From Kosakonia arachidis (GTDB lineage Bacteria > Pseudomonadota > Gammaproteobacteria > Enterobacterales > Enterobacteriaceae), in NCBI RefSeq assembly GCF_900116535.1, contig NZ_FPAU01000012.1, positions 1 through 64,000 of the forward strand: a stretch of 64,000 nucleotides of DNA, read 5' to 3'. The position numbers and the translations under genes are program-made. This document shows, in pieces, positions 1-9,686 of the stretch (position 1 is its first letter; each line of letters begins with the position of its first letter). Below the pieces are notes generated by a model. It was not told the origin of the DNA. It worked only from the letters and a program-made list of their open reading frames with translations, and did no database searches.

Positions 1-115
1 CGAAATGATGCCGGCAATCCGTAATGAGCAGAACGAATGGCAGCCCGTTCCTCCGGGCATTTCGGACGGTGACATGGACTTCCCATAATCCCGCATCGGG
101 CCAGAATAACGGCTG
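1..115. repeat. 115-bp direct repeat, left copy
   Basis: These bases recur at 2039-2153 in the same orientation with only two mismatches that I can find. The copy touches the window edge, so the true repeat may be longer on the left. The two copies enclose about 1.9 kb that carries the first fimbria-like gene. No terminal inverted repeats or transposase reading frame are visible, so I cannot assign it to a known element; it may be a duplicated gene fragment. Confidence 0.9.
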
Positions 116-1287
116 ATGCCACCGTGGTCTGGCTGACGCGGGAGGGATGAGGTTGGAATTTTCCGGTGAAAAGCCGGAAGGAGCGGATACTGTCACCGAA
201 GCTGAATGTTTTTTCACTGCGCCAGGCCTGGATACGGGCATCGCAGCGTGTAGAGCCGCCCGGGGATGATAGTGTACGTTCGACCCGGCTGACATGACGG
301 CCTCAATTTCTGGGGCCATTTTGCGGCAGAAAACAAACTGATAATCTAAAAACGCCATTACTGCCACGTCCGCTTTACCTGTTCCTGTGGACTATATATC
401 CGGATCGTTCAGCCGGTGCAACATCAGCATGGCGGTGAGTATGCGCAGCTATTCAGGCATAGTTTATTCAATTAATCTCCCTCCACTAAACAATTTCGTA
501 AACAAACACCAAACAACACGGTATTTAATATGTTGATATCAGTAGGAATATTGTTATGAGTAAGTTTCTTTACCAGGTCTCACAAATATATTAACAACTA
601 TAAAGTGAATCATTTTGTTTTATTTATCAGAAGATTATAGCTTCGTTGGCTTTGAAGTATAAGGCATAAGAAACCTCTCATTAACACGCTGCGCAATATT
701 CTCTATCAAACCCAGGGTATTGATCGGCATTTCCGATCGATTAGGTTTTTGGTTATTATCCTCCTCAACGTAACTACAGTAGCTATTCACGCCTGGAAAA
801 CACCTGATGTTATCCGGGGTTTATTTTACAGAATAAAGGTCTGAGAAGCGCTTTTGTATTTAATAACCCTATTTATCCGATGTTTTACTTTTCTCAGGCG
901 CACAACCTGGACTGAAAGGGCTTATTTCAATCAGCAAATGGGCGGCTTTGAATGCCATCCGGATAAGACACAGACCGGCCGGGTATGCAGCGGTTTTGAC
1001 TGGCCGGGCATCTGGTTCGGGGCTGAGGGGCCCTCCATCGCTCTCCGGGCATTAAACACTCATCGCGAACGGCGCGTGCGGCTTTATGAGCAGGCCCGTG
1101 CAGGGGGATGTCTCATGAGGCAGCCTCTAAGCGGGTGCAGGCGTACGAGGCGCGATGGGCATCATGGGCTAAGGGGCTACTGCGTGTATGCAGTGCTCCC
1201 TGAGCCTGACTATCAACTTCTCTGACGTGCGAGTGACCCCTACGGGGGTAACACGCCGATGAGGAATACACTGCAAATGTTGACTAA
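116..1287. other. Decayed accessory sequence, no intact gene recognised
   Basis: About 1.2 kb without a convincing gene. The stretch 480-850 is AT-rich and shows no coding pattern. A 123-codon plus-strand frame at 854-1225 has no ribosome-binding site or recognisable domain. Its last ~50 bases (about 1170-1225) resemble 59120-59172, which lies in the same position before the other fimbria-like gene; both can read out a C-terminal VLPE-P/H-DY motif. I read this as the 3' remnant of a gene that once preceded both fimbria-like genes. Confidence 0.45.
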
Positions 1288-1944
1288 ATGAAACGAATTC
1301 TCCCCATACTATTCATGTTACCCTTGGCGGTGATGGCGAATGCCGATCTGACGAGCCAAACTACCGCAACGACATCATTCGAGCCGAACAAAACATCAGG
1401 TAACGACATTATGTGCAACGTTTCCCCAGAAGGTACCGCTAAACTAAGATATGCGGATAATTGGTATCCGCAGTCCATTGACTTAGACTTAGACGTGTGG
1501 GTGCAAGTGAGCAATATTTCAACTATTTTCCTTACAGCAACTGCCACGTCGAATACACCTCCTACCATAACCTGCGACTATCAGGCCAACGGCGTTACCA
1601 AGAGGGTGTGGGACATCACTTTGAAGCCATCTTGTACCTCCACCGTCAACGACTCTGCCATGGGGAACCTGAACCCGGGGACTAGCGACCACCACATTGG
1701 TGTCTCCGGCACATCGAATGGCACCGTCCGCTTTACAAGCCCGGATATGGACTCCTCCGGGGTCCTTCATCTCGGCGGGTCGGCCGACGTCTTAGTTCAA
1801 CCCGATGCTAACCACATTAGTACATCGCCTGTCTCCTGGACCACTCCATCAGACTCAACGCTCAACACTCACGTAACTGTCAACACTAAGGCGAAAGCCG
1901 GGCCCCTGTCATCCGTCCTGACTGCCACGTTGACGTGCCAATAA
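1288..1944 (+). CDS. Secreted fimbrial-subunit-like protein, left-flank copy
   Basis: A 218-residue protein with an N-terminal signal peptide (positive MKR start, hydrophobic core, likely cleavage after ANA near residue 19). It then appears to have two beta-rich parts with paired cysteines (around residues 43 and 92, then about 115 and the penultimate residue). The second half shares a clear pattern with the protein at 59226-59903: C..TVN, PGT, DSxG.L..GG..DVL..PD, and a final LTA.LTC. This disulfide-bracketed, strand-rich design is typical of fimbrial subunits or tip adhesins, but I cannot name the family. No usher or chaperone gene lies nearby, so it is an orphan. It is not part of the flagellum. 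Confidence 0.6.
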   Translation: MKRILPILFMLPLAVMANADLTSQTTATTSFEPNKTSGNDIMCNVSPEGTAKLRYADNWYPQSIDLDLDVWVQVSNISTIFLTATATSNTPPTITCDYQANGVTKRVWDITLKPSCTSTVNDSAMGNLNPGTSDHHIGVSGTSNGTVRFTSPDMDSSGVLHLGGSADVLVQPDANHISTSPVSWTTPSDSTLNTHVTVNTKAKAGPLSSVLTATLTCQ

Positions 1945-2038
1945 CTACCCGAATTCTGTAGGGAGCACCCACAGGGCACAGGGCTAAATAATAAACGTCG
2001 GCTTTTACCCGTAGGGTATCTCCTGCGATGGTCTGGGA

Positions 2039-2153
2039 CGAAATGATGCCGGCAATCCGTAATGAGCAGAACGAATGGTAGCCCGCTCCTCCGGGCATTT
2101 CGGACGGTGACATGGACTTCCCATAATCCCGCATCGGGCCAGAATAACGGCTG
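2039..2153. repeat. 115-bp direct repeat, right copy
   Basis: Nearly identical to bases 1-115, same orientation, two substitutions. Similarity stops abruptly after the shared GGCTG. This marks the right end of the duplicated segment, about 180 bases from the 3' end of fliR, and so also marks the left border of the flagellar block. Confidence 0.9.
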
Positions 2154-2288
2154 CGAGGTCAGCTTCCAGAGTAATTCCAGTATGCATTCATCCGGTAGAA
2201 TGAATGCATACAAACGCGGTAGTCTATTAGTAATTCAGCGGAGTAATATCTGAGCGTCAGGCATTTACTACCTTCATTAAATAAATAA

Positions 2289-2318
2289 GCCTGGACTTAT
2301 CTTAACAAAAAGCCAGGC
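2289..2318 (-). terminator. Possible terminator after fliR
   Basis: Read on the minus strand, GCCTGG and CCAGGC pair across an 18-base loop and are followed by TTATTTATTT. The position just after the last gene of the fliF-R operon fits a terminator, but the stem is short and the loop long. Confidence 0.35.
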
Positions 2319-2331
2319 CGCATTTGCGGGC

Positions 2332-3117
2332 TCAGACCCAGCTAAAAGCGGAGAGAATGTTACCCAGATGACGGAAGGTATCGTTCATCAAATCGTAAAA
2401 GATAGGCCCGAAGTTGTACATCATTAACAAAAAGGCCCCCATCCCAACGGCGATAGAAAGCGGAAAGCCGATAACAAATATCGACAGCTGTGGCGTCAGG
2501 CGGTTCAACAAGCCCAGCGTCAGATTAAGCGCCAGAAGCAGAGTAATCATCGGCATACCGACCTTTAACCCACAGCTAAAAATAACCCCAGCCGTTTGTA
2601 GTAGAAGGTAAAATCCACCGTCGCTGAGAGGCGCGGCATTCACCGGCAATAACGTAAAACTCTCCGTCAGCACATCAATCAGATACAGATGACCATTAAA
2701 TGCCAGAAACAATAAGGTGAACAGCACATTCATAATACTGCCAAGTACCGGCATCGTCTGGTTGCCGGAAGGATCAAAAAATGAGGCAAATGAGAGCCCC
2801 ATCTGTAGACCGATAATCTCACCCGCATTGCGCATAGCAGCAAAAATAAACTGCATGGTCAAACCGATAGACGTACCGATAATGATCTGTTTAGCGGTGA
2901 CCCAAAGTCCATCGATGGACCACAGCACAATATGCGCGTCTGGTAGATTTGGCCCAAGTAAAAATGCAATCAGCACGGCCAGACCGATCTTCACTTTTTT
3001 TACCGCCGTTTTTTCACTAAAGATGGGTGCCGTACTGAATAATGCCAGGGTGCGGACCAGAGGCCAGAAATAGTGACTGAGGAGGTTGTAGAGATCGGGT
3101 AATAAAAAGCTCTGCAT
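2332..3117 (-). CDS. fliR: Flagellar export gate protein FliR
   Basis: FliR is an inner-membrane subunit of the FliPQR export gate of the flagellar type III secretion system. This copy has 261 residues, the usual length, with about six strongly hydrophobic segments and the family-type stretch PVLGSIMNVLFTLLFLAFNGH near residue 120. It is the last gene of the fliF-to-fliR operon, three bases after fliQ, so its synthesis is probably coupled to that of FliQ. A fusion with FlhB, known in some other bacteria, is not present. Confidence 0.95.
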   Translation of the reverse strand: MQSFLLPDLYNLLSHYFWPLVRTLALFSTAPIFSEKTAVKKVKIGLAVLIAFLLGPNLPDAHIVLWSIDGLWVTAKQIIIGTSIGLTMQFIFAAMRNAGEIIGLQMGLSFASFFDPSGNQTMPVLGSIMNVLFTLLFLAFNGHLYLIDVLTESFTLLPVNAAPLSDGGFYLLLQTAGVIFSCGLKVGMPMITLLLALNLTLGLLNRLTPQLSIFVIGFPLSIAVGMGAFLLMMYNFGPIFYDLMNDTFRHLGNILSAFSWV

Positions 3118-3119
3118 AT

Positions 3120-3389
3120 CTAACGAATTACATTGGGGATATTATTAAATACCGATCGCATATAGTCCATTAACGTTCCCATCATCCACGGGCCAATCGC
3201 GATAATGACCACAATGACCGTCAGCACTTTGGGAATGAATGAAAGGGTCGATTCATTAATCTGTGTTGATGCCTGCAATATACTCACAAGTAGCCCTGTC
3301 AGCATTGAGCAAAACAGCAAAGGTGCGGCTACGGTTAACGCAACCTTTATGGCCTGGAAACCTAGTCCCATTACGCTTTCTGGGGTCAT
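3120..3389 (-). CDS. fliQ: Flagellar export gate protein FliQ
   Basis: A small, 89-residue, two-helix membrane protein of the FliPQR gate. It shows two hydrophobic hairpin segments (about residues 16-38 and 53-75) separated by the polar ILQASTQINESTLSFIPK loop that is the family signature. It lies between fliP and fliR with a 13-base gap to fliP, exactly as in other enterobacterial fli operons. Confidence 0.95.
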   Translation of the reverse strand: MTPESVMGLGFQAIKVALTVAAPLLFCSMLTGLLVSILQASTQINESTLSFIPKVLTVIVVIIAIGPWMMGTLMDYMRSVFNNIPNVIR

Positions 3390-3402
3390 AGTAGTACCTT
3401 AC

Positions 3403-4155
3403 TTAGCTATAGAAACTCTGTGCCAGTGAACCAAGAATTAACTGCCAGCCATCTACCAGAACAAAGAGCATCAGCTTAAAAGGCAGTGACATCGTTGCCG
3501 GCGGCACCATCATCATACCTAAAGCCATCAGCACGCTGGCAACGACCAGATCAATAATTAAAAAAGGCACAAATATGGTAAACCCAATTTGAAAACCACT
3601 TTTTAGTTCGCTGGTCACAAACGCTGGCAACAGAATACGCATGGGGACGTCATCCCGGCTGTTATAGGCAGGCTGTTTGGCGATGCGAGTAAAAAGTGCA
3701 AGATCGGTTTCACGCGTCTGTTCAAACATAAAATTGCGCATCGGCAATGCACCTTTATCCAGCGCCTCCTGAATGCTGATTTTATCCTGCGACAGAGGCA
3801 GCCAGGCATTATCATAGACTTGCGAAAAAACCGGCGACATAACAAAAAAGGTCAGGAACAATGCCAGCCCCAACAGCACCTGATTTGGCGGTGACGACCC
3901 GGTACCGAGCGCATTACGCAGAAGGCCCAGTACGATAATAATGCGGGTAAAACCGGTCATCATTAACAGGACGGCGGGCAATAAAGTCAGTGACGTCAGC
4001 AACACCAGCGTCTGTACCGGTAACGACCAGCTTTCGCCATGCGCACCATGACCAATCACAACATCACCGCCTGCTGCCAGGACCGCATGAGAAGGTAGCA
4101 TCACCAGTAGAAAACAGGGCAGAAAACGAAAAGCAAAGCGTAGAATTCTGCTCAT
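3403..4155 (-). CDS. fliP: Flagellar export gate protein FliP
   Basis: FliP forms the core of the export gate. The protein has 250 residues with a cleavable N-terminal signal peptide (about residues 1-27, ending VLAA), as is normal for this gate subunit, then four membrane segments. The family motifs [20 protein letters not shown] and [20 protein letters not shown] are present. Its start overlaps the end of fliO by four bases, which supports coupled translation. Confidence 0.96.
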   Translation of the reverse strand: MSRILRFAFRFLPCFLLVMLPSHAVLAAGGDVVIGHGAHGESWSLPVQTLVLLTSLTLLPAVLLMMTGFTRIIIVLGLLRNALGTGSSPPNQVLLGLALFLTFFVMSPVFSQVYDNAWLPLSQDKISIQEALDKGALPMRNFMFEQTRETDLALFTRIAKQPAYNSRDDVPMRILLPAFVTSELKSGFQIGFTIFVPFLIIDLVVASVLMALGMMMVPPATMSLPFKLMLFVLVDGWQLILGSLAQSFYS

Positions 4156-4559
4156 AGATCGTTCCTGTGCTTAGTGGTGAAGGCCTTCGTCAAAGCTTGC
4201 TGAAAGCCGTCTGTCGCTGGATGAGCTGCCGTCTCTGAACTCTCCGCGTCTCTTTCGATTTCGGTAAGAAAAGTGACAGCGCCGGGCGTGACCCCGAGCA
4301 ATAACCAGCGCTGGTCAACTTCCACCACCACGACACGCTCACGCTGACCTAATGACTGGCTACACTTCACAGTCAGAAGAGTCTTGTCTTTCATCAGCGC
4401 GCTACACCATCCGCTGCGCCGTACCAGCCAGGCAATGGCGAGAATTAGCATCAGAACGACTGCCAGCGCGCCGGTTAAATTCATCAGCATCGAGCCCGCA
4501 GATATCGGCGCGGCAAACTGAGAGGCCATAGGGAGTTGAGATTGCAGCGGTTGATTCAT
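4152..4559 (-). CDS. fliO: Flagellar export gate assembly protein FliO
   Basis: FliO helps FliP assemble into the export gate. The 135-residue protein has one membrane segment (about residues 28-46, [17 protein letters not shown]) followed by a basic cytoplasmic domain containing [26 protein letters not shown], the typical FliO core. It abuts fliN by one base and overlaps fliP by four. The sequence is poorly conserved in this family, so position within the operon is a strong part of the call. Confidence 0.93.
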   Translation of the reverse strand: MNQPLQSQLPMASQFAAPISAGSMLMNLTGALAVVLMLILAIAWLVRRSGWCSALMKDKTLLTVKCSQSLGQRERVVVVEVDQRWLLLGVTPGAVTFLTEIERDAESSETAAHPATDGFQQALTKAFTTKHRNDL

Positions 4560-4963
4560 TATCGACTCAGACGCTGCATTCTTTCTGAAGGCGTAATAAT
4601 ATCGGTAATGCGCACGCCAAATTTATCGGAGACTACCACGACTTCGCCCTGGGCAATCAGATAGCCGTTAATCAAAATATCCAGCGGCTCACCCGCTAAC
4701 CCTTCCAGAGGAACGACAGAGCCCAAACTCAAACGCAGCAGTTCTTTAATCGTCATCTTGGTACGTCCCAGCTCCACGGTCATTTTTACCGGGATATCCA
4801 GCACCAGATTAAGATCCTCTAACGCGTTCATCATTTGATCGTTTCTTGAGGAAACCGGCGCGGTGTCGCCGTTTTCGGTCGACAGCTGTTCGCTCATCGC
4901 CTCTCCCCAGAGATCGTCAACAGACTGCTCGCCGGCCTCTGAGGGCGGATTGGTAGCACTCAT
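4559..4963 (-). CDS. fliN: Flagellar motor switch protein FliN
   Basis: A C-ring subunit that, with FliM and FliG, sets rotation direction. It has 134 residues: an acidic, variable N-terminus followed by the SpoA domain (about residues 53-130) with VKMTVELGRTKMTIKELL and the INGYLIAQGEVVVV stretch near the end. It lies four bases downstream of fliM and touches fliO. Length and motifs match E. coli FliN (137 residues). Confidence 0.97.
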   Translation of the reverse strand: MSATNPPSEAGEQSVDDLWGEAMSEQLSTENGDTAPVSSRNDQMMNALEDLNLVLDIPVKMTVELGRTKMTIKELLRLSLGSVVPLEGLAGEPLDILINGYLIAQGEVVVVSDKFGVRITDIITPSERMQRLSR

Positions 4964-4967
4964 TTAG

Positions 4968-5966
4968 TTATTTCTCCTTATTAAAAGTTAGTAGAGAGGG
5001 GGTGAAAATTTTTTCAACTTTAATCGCCATTTGCTTATTAAGCTGGCCATATTTACCGGAAAAGACAGGGTGACCATCCGCAAAAACATCAACGATCTCT
5101 GGTTTATCCAGAGGAATTACGTCCCCTTTCTGTAACGTCATAACTCGGGAGATATGAGAGGGAATCTCTGCCAGTCTGGCGACCAAATCCAGCTCGGTGT
5201 CGCGGACCTGCACAGCCAGAGTATTATGCCACTGCTGATTTTCTTGCCTGGAGTTTTCAAGCGGCGGATTTGTTAACAGTTCCCGAAGTGGCTCAATAAT
5301 GCTAAAAGGAATACAGATATGTAGCTCACCGCTATGCGAACCAATTTCAACAGAAAAAGGTGTCGTTATCACAATATCATTGGGTGACGATGTAATATTG
5401 GTAAATTTGATCTGCGTTTCAGAACGTACATATTCGGTCTGAAGTTTATAAATAGAACTCCAGGCTTCGTCGTAGGACTGCTGCGCCATCGACATAATAC
5501 GCCTGATAATACGCTGCTCAGTTGGCGTAAAATCCCGACCGTCCACTTTGGTCGGGAAACGCCCGTCACCACCAAACAAATTATCGACAGCCATCGATAC
5601 CATCTGCGGTGAAAAAGCAAAGAGTGCGGTTCCACGTAGCGGATTCATATGCACTAAATTAAGATTTGTCGGCACTGGCAGATTACGCGCGAACTCGTGG
5701 TAAGGCTGTATTCTGATATTGCCCGCAGTAACATCAGGATTACGGCGCAGCAAATTAAACATATCCATACGAAACTGACGAGCAAATCGCTCATTAATTA
5801 TTTCAAGCGACTGCAAACGCTCGCGAATAACACGACGTTGGGTGTTAGGATCATAGGGCCGGATCTCATCAGTGCCCAGTGATTCCTGGGCACTTTCATT
5901 TTCTGTACTACTGCCACCATTTAAAAGATGATCAATCTCAGCCTGAGATAATAGACTGTCGGACAT
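4968..5966 (-). CDS. fliM: Flagellar motor switch protein FliM
   Basis: The CheY-P receptor of the C-ring. It has 332 residues. The N-terminal CheY-binding peptide is intact (LLSQAEIDHLLNGG, residues 5-18). The middle CheC-like domain contains the MVSMAVDNLFGGDGRFP loop, and the C-terminal SpoA domain contacts FliN. An intact CheY-binding tail, together with cheY in the same locus, implies a steerable motor rather than a constitutively rotating one. Confidence 0.97.
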   Translation of the reverse strand: MSDSLLSQAEIDHLLNGGSSTENESAQESLGTDEIRPYDPNTQRRVIRERLQSLEIINERFARQFRMDMFNLLRRNPDVTAGNIRIQPYHEFARNLPVPTNLNLVHMNPLRGTALFAFSPQMVSMAVDNLFGGDGRFPTKVDGRDFTPTEQRIIRRIMSMAQQSYDEAWSSIYKLQTEYVRSETQIKFTNITSSPNDIVITTPFSVEIGSHSGELHICIPFSIIEPLRELLTNPPLENSRQENQQWHNTLAVQVRDTELDLVARLAEIPSHISRVMTLQKGDVIPLDKPEIVDVFADGHPVFSGKYGQLNKQMAIKVEKIFTPSLLTFNKEK

Positions 5967-5971
5967 AAAAT

Positions 5972-6481
5972 TTACCGTAGTATAAATGCATTCAATAATA
6001 CATCGGTAACCATCACACTTTGCTGGTTCGCGAGTGGAAGGTTAACAGCGTTTTTTATTTTATTGATTAACTCAATTTTTCCATTATCCGTTGCCAGCTC
6101 ATCGCCAGTTTGCCGAGAAAAAAGTAATAACAGCCGACTCCGCACTTCAGGCATAAATTGTTGCAGCAGCAGTTTGCTGCTTTCATCTTTTAGTTGCAAA
6201 GTTAAACCTATATATAAAACGCGATCGCCATCGTTTTCACCGGGTTTAAGACTAACCGTAAAGGTATCCAGTGAAATATAGATCGGCGAGGGCGCCGGCA
6301 CGTTTTTTTTCGCAGACGAAGATTTTGTTATCTCTGCCTGTTGTGCCGATTGAATAATATGCATCTGATAAAACACGTACCCGACCAGTGCTGCTAACCC
6401 AAGGATGATTAACACCATCATCAAAAAAATAAAAGAGTGTTTTTTTCCGTTGCCGGATACTTTCTGTTTTGTTTTCGGCAT
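5972..6481 (-). CDS. fliL: Flagellar basal body protein FliL
   Basis: FliL surrounds the stator units and supports torque. The protein has 169 residues, somewhat longer than E. coli FliL (154). It has a lysine-rich cytoplasmic start, one membrane helix (about residues 16-38, FIFLMMVLIILGLAALVGYVFY) and a periplasmic domain ending in VMVTDVLLNAFILR, the conserved C-terminal pattern. It lies five bases upstream of fliM and is separated from fliK by about 140 bases. Confidence 0.93.
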   Translation of the reverse strand: MPKTKQKVSGNGKKHSFIFLMMVLIILGLAALVGYVFYQMHIIQSAQQAEITKSSSAKKNVPAPSPIYISLDTFTVSLKPGENDGDRVLYIGLTLQLKDESSKLLLQQFMPEVRSRLLLLFSRQTGDELATDNGKIELINKIKNAVNLPLANQQSVMVTDVLLNAFILR

Positions 6482-6623
6482 TATGTAACGAAGTCCCGTT
6501 TATAATTCAGCCAGGTCAATTAAGCAATTGCCCCGATGAGCAGCATTCTATTATATCTGTCACCGAGGTAATTGATGTAAAAGTTAAAATTACTGCCAAC
6601 AATTCCCCGAATAAACGAGGCGA

Positions 6624-7856
6624 CTAGGCAAAAGTATTAACGCCAAGGTTATAACTTACTGTTGTGGAAGAAGTTTCAACATTATCGCCGACAAATGACA
6701 GCGCCTCGGGTTGATCCTGTCTGACAAAATTTTGTTGTGAAGACTTCTCCTGCTGCGATGAATCACTCCAGGAGGATGTACCGCTGTCAACACTGCTCTG
6801 ACTCAGCTCAATTCCCGACTCGGCCAGCGAAGTACGCAAATGCGGCACTGCAGCCTCAATGGCGGCGCGGACCTGATGGCTATCTGAAACGAAGTGCAAC
6901 TGTGCCTGATCATTTTTGAGCTGCAGATTGACCTGGAGTGAACCCAGCTCTTCGGGGTGCAGGCGCAGTTCGGCATGTTGGACGCCATTGCGCGTGAAAC
7001 AGGCAATCTGCTGGCCCAGCGATTGCTGCCATCCTGGCGTGCCCATTTCCTGATTCAGAACTCCCGTATTAAGCGTACTATCCGCATTGATTGTACTGTT
7101 GTCAGAGCGGGATGGAGCGGGCGCTGACAATGTCAAATCTGGTTTCAATGATTCCTGACTCGCCTCATGACGGTCCGCGTTGACCTTTGCCATAAGCCCC
7201 TGATTTTCCAGTCCCGAAAACGGTGTCTTCATTGCCGGAGTGCTGGTCAGCTGGCTTTGTTCGACTGCCAGCGAAGCCCCTGGCTCGGTTTGCGACGCAT
7301 TGTCACCGCTACCTGCAGGCAGAGAATGAAAGGTCGGATTGATGTTAACTCCAGTAACGGGTAGTGCATTACTGTCAGCTTTATTTATATCGAGCCCCGC
7401 AACCCGATCCTCGCTGAAAGGCGCCGGCATCCCGTCTGATGATACTTGCGCAGCCTCACCCGACAATACAGTAGTTGCAGGCTGTGGCTGTACTACATCG
7501 GCTGTAATCGCCTGTGGCAAAGGCTGAACGACATCATCACCCGGCGCGGCTTTACCTTTTTTCGCATCTCCCGCAGCCGTGGCTTCCCGCTCCTCCAGGG
7601 TCTGATTCAATAATGCCAGCAACGACTCCCCAGACATATCGGCCTCTGGTGAATCCGCGTCATCAGTTGACTCTTCTGCAGCGAATCTTTTCAGCCTGTC
7701 AACCAGTCCATTGCTCGCTGGCACAGTCGCTGGCCCCATTGCAGATGTCTTCTCATTGAGAAGGCTGGTGAACGCCTGTCCATCGTTTAACATTTCGCCC
7801 GACGCTGGCGTCCCCTCAGCCAGCGGACTGACGGCCGGTATTTTTGCAACCATCAT
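6624..7856 (-). CDS. fliK: Flagellar hook-length control protein FliK
   Basis: FliK measures hook length and switches export specificity from hook to filament proteins. It has 410 residues with a long, low-complexity, Pro/Ser/Ala-rich N-terminal ruler region. The conserved C-terminal domain (about residues 275-375) contains QHAELRLHPEELGSLQVNLQ and the following LHFVSDSHQVRAAIEAAVPHL. Two in-frame ATG codons sit together at the start (ATGATG); the first overlaps the fliJ stop. The molecule is close in length to Salmonella FliK (405). Confidence 0.93.
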   Translation of the reverse strand: MMVAKIPAVSPLAEGTPASGEMLNDGQAFTSLLNEKTSAMGPATVPASNGLVDRLKRFAAEESTDDADSPEADMSGESLLALLNQTLEEREATAAGDAKKGKAAPGDDVVQPLPQAITADVVQPQPATTVLSGEAAQVSSDGMPAPFSEDRVAGLDINKADSNALPVTGVNINPTFHSLPAGSGDNASQTEPGASLAVEQSQLTSTPAMKTPFSGLENQGLMAKVNADRHEASQESLKPDLTLSAPAPSRSDNSTINADSTLNTGVLNQEMGTPGWQQSLGQQIACFTRNGVQHAELRLHPEELGSLQVNLQLKNDQAQLHFVSDSHQVRAAIEAAVPHLRTSLAESGIELSQSSVDSGTSSWSDSSQQEKSSQQNFVRQDQPEALSFVGDNVETSSTTVSYNLGVNTFA

Positions 7857-8302
7857 GCGGATTTTTTCCTTAAAAAGATCTGGCTGGCAAACTCATCCAT
7901 CAGCTTTTGTTCCTGACGACTCTCGTTCAACTTTGCAATATCATCAGCACGGCATTTTAGCGTGGTGAAGGCATTTAACCGCCGACTGTCATTTTTCCAG
8001 TCGCTAAGCGCCTGAGTAACAGAATCCTCGCAGCTCGCCACGCGCACACTACACTGCTCAACCACCTGATTTAACGAATTAATAAAAAACTGGTAGCTGA
8101 GAAGATGCGTGACAGCAAGGCCTTTCCCCTGCTTTCTGGCCACTAGCTCTTGCTGATATTCCTGCTGATAACACTGCAGCTGAGTCAGCTCAGCCCGGGC
8201 CTTCTCATAAGTCTGACGTACCTTGCCTAATTGCAGGGTGGCGTCATTCAGCTTGTCTTCCGCCCTTTCGCGCAGCAGGTCCATCACAGAACGTTGTGCC
8301 AT
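7853..8302 (-). CDS. fliJ: Flagellar export protein FliJ
   Basis: A small, 149-residue coiled-coil protein that links the FliI ATPase ring to FlhA. The sequence is almost wholly predicted helix with heptad-like patterning (residues 10-60 and 75-145) and a high content of Gln, Glu and Lys. It follows fliI by about 13 bases and overlaps fliK by four. E. coli FliJ is 147 residues. Confidence 0.93.
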   Translation of the reverse strand: MAQRSVMDLLRERAEDKLNDATLQLGKVRQTYEKARAELTQLQCYQQEYQQELVARKQGKGLAVTHLLSYQFFINSLNQVVEQCSVRVASCEDSVTQALSDWKNDSRRLNAFTTLKCRADDIAKLNESRQEQKLMDEFASQIFLRKKSA

Positions 8303-8315
8303 GTCAAATACTCAC

Positions 8316-9686
8316 TTACAAATCGGTTTTTTCAGGAAAAAGAGATTCCAGTTGTTCAAATGAGGGTTGATACTCACTGCTCTCAAAAATGCCCTGCTGC
8401 AGGTAGCTTTCAAGCTGCGGATAGAGCGCGATCGCTTCATCCAGGATGGGATCACTCCCAGAGGCGTAAGCACCAACGCTTATCAGATCGCGATTGCGTT
8501 GATAAGCGGAAAGAAGCTGTTTGAAACGCTGGACTTTCTTGTAATGGGCTGGCGCGATCAGCTCTGTCATTGCGCGACTGATAGAGGCTTCAATATCGAT
8601 AGCCGGATAGTGCCCCGACTCGGCCAGACGACGCGACAGTACGACGTGACCATCAAGAATAGCGCGAGCGGAATCCGCAACCGGATCCTGCTGATCGTCG
8701 CCTTCGGTCAGTACCGTATAGAATGCGGTGATTGACCCGCCCCCTTTTACGCCGTTCCCCGCCCGTTCAACCAGCGCAGGTAATTTGGCGAACACCGAGG
8801 GCGGATAGCCTTTGGTCGCCGGGGGTTCACCGATCGCCAGTGCGATCTCTCGCTGCGCCATCGCATAGCGCGTCAATGAATCCATAATCAGCAGCACATC
8901 CATGCCGCGATCGCGGAAATCTTCAGCAATGCGCGTAGCATAGAGCGCACCCTGCATACGTAATATCGGCGAAACGTCGGCGGGCGCGGCAATAACGACA
9001 GAGCGACTCAGTCCCTGTTGCCCCAGAATATTCTCGATAAAATCTTTGACCTCGCGACCACGTTCGCCAATCAGCCCCACGACAATCACATCCGCTTTGG
9101 TATAGCGCGCCATCATCCCCAGCAGCACGCTTTTTCCCACTCCGGAACCGGCAAACAACCCCATCCGCTGCCCACGGCCAACGGTCAATAAACCATTAAT
9201 TGCCCTGACGCCAACATCCAGCACATCTTTAATTGGATCGCGCAGCAGTGGATTAAAGGGCGCAGTAAAAAGTGACCCCAGCGGCTGGTTGGCTGGTAAA
9301 GGCAGGCCATCCAGCGGATGGGCTCTGGCGTCCAGCACGCGGCCCAGCAGCCCAGGGCCTAGTGGAAGCTGCTTGCCGCTTGTCATGGTGCCTGGCGGGG
9401 TGAAAACACGAGCACCAGGCAGAATACCTTCAACATTTTCCAGCGGCATCAAATAGAGGATACGATCGTTAAAACCAACGACTTCGCCCTCGACAAACGC
9501 CGTCTCGCCGCCGGACTCCCGCTCAATAAGGCATAGCGTCCCTATCGGTAACTTAAGCCCAACGGCTTCCATCACCAGCCCGGTCGCACGCAGCAATTTG
9601 CCGTACTGTTGGTATGGTGGAAGCGTCATGATCTGCCGCTCGCACTGCACAATCGCGTCCAGCCAGTGTTTAAAGCGCGTGGTCAT
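8316..9686 (-). CDS. fliI: Flagellum-specific ATPase FliI
   Basis: The export ATPase, related to F1 beta subunits. It has 456 residues against 457 in E. coli. The Walker A motif GSGVGKS is near residue 180, followed by [15 protein letters not shown] and the Walker B region [20 protein letters not shown]-terminal [17 protein letters not shown] segment is also typical. Its start overlaps the end of fliH by one base. Confidence 0.97.
   Translation of the reverse strand: MTTRFKHWLDAIVQCERQIMTLPPYQQYGKLLRATGLVMEAVGLKLPIGTLCLIERESGGETAFVEGEVVGFNDRILYLMPLENVEGILPGARVFTPPGTMTSGKQLPLGPGLLGRVLDARAHPLDGLPLPANQPLGSLFTAPFNPLLRDPIKDVLDVGVRAINGLLTVGRGQRMGLFAGSGVGKSVLLGMMARYTKADVIVVGLIGERGREVKDFIENILGQQGLSRSVVIAAPADVSPILRMQGALYATRIAEDFRDRGMDVLLIMDSLTRYAMAQREIALAIGEPPATKGYPPSVFAKLPALVERAGNGVKGGGSITAFYTVLTEGDDQQDPVADSARAILDGHVVLSRRLAESGHYPAIDIEASISRAMTELIAPAHYKKVQRFKQLLSAYQRNRDLISVGAYASGSDPILDEAIALYPQLESYLQQGIFESSEYQPSFEQLESLFPEKTDL

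Larger units (their letters stand above)
1945..2331. other. Intergenic junction between left flank and fliR
   Basis: About 390 bases between the fimbria-like gene and the 3' end of fliR. It contains the right copy of the 115-bp direct repeat and a weak terminator-like inverted repeat near fliR. No gene is supported here; short minus-strand frames overlap the repeat but resemble nothing I recognise. Confidence 0.6.

Noticed and set aside
854-1225. 123-codon plus-strand ORF
   Set aside because: No start signal, odd composition and no domain; only its last ~17 codons resemble the other flank. I treat it as part of a decayed region.
2332-8302. Injectisome type III secretion genes
   Set aside because: The export genes sit with rod, hook and motor-switch genes (fliM with CheY-binding tail), so they are flagellar.
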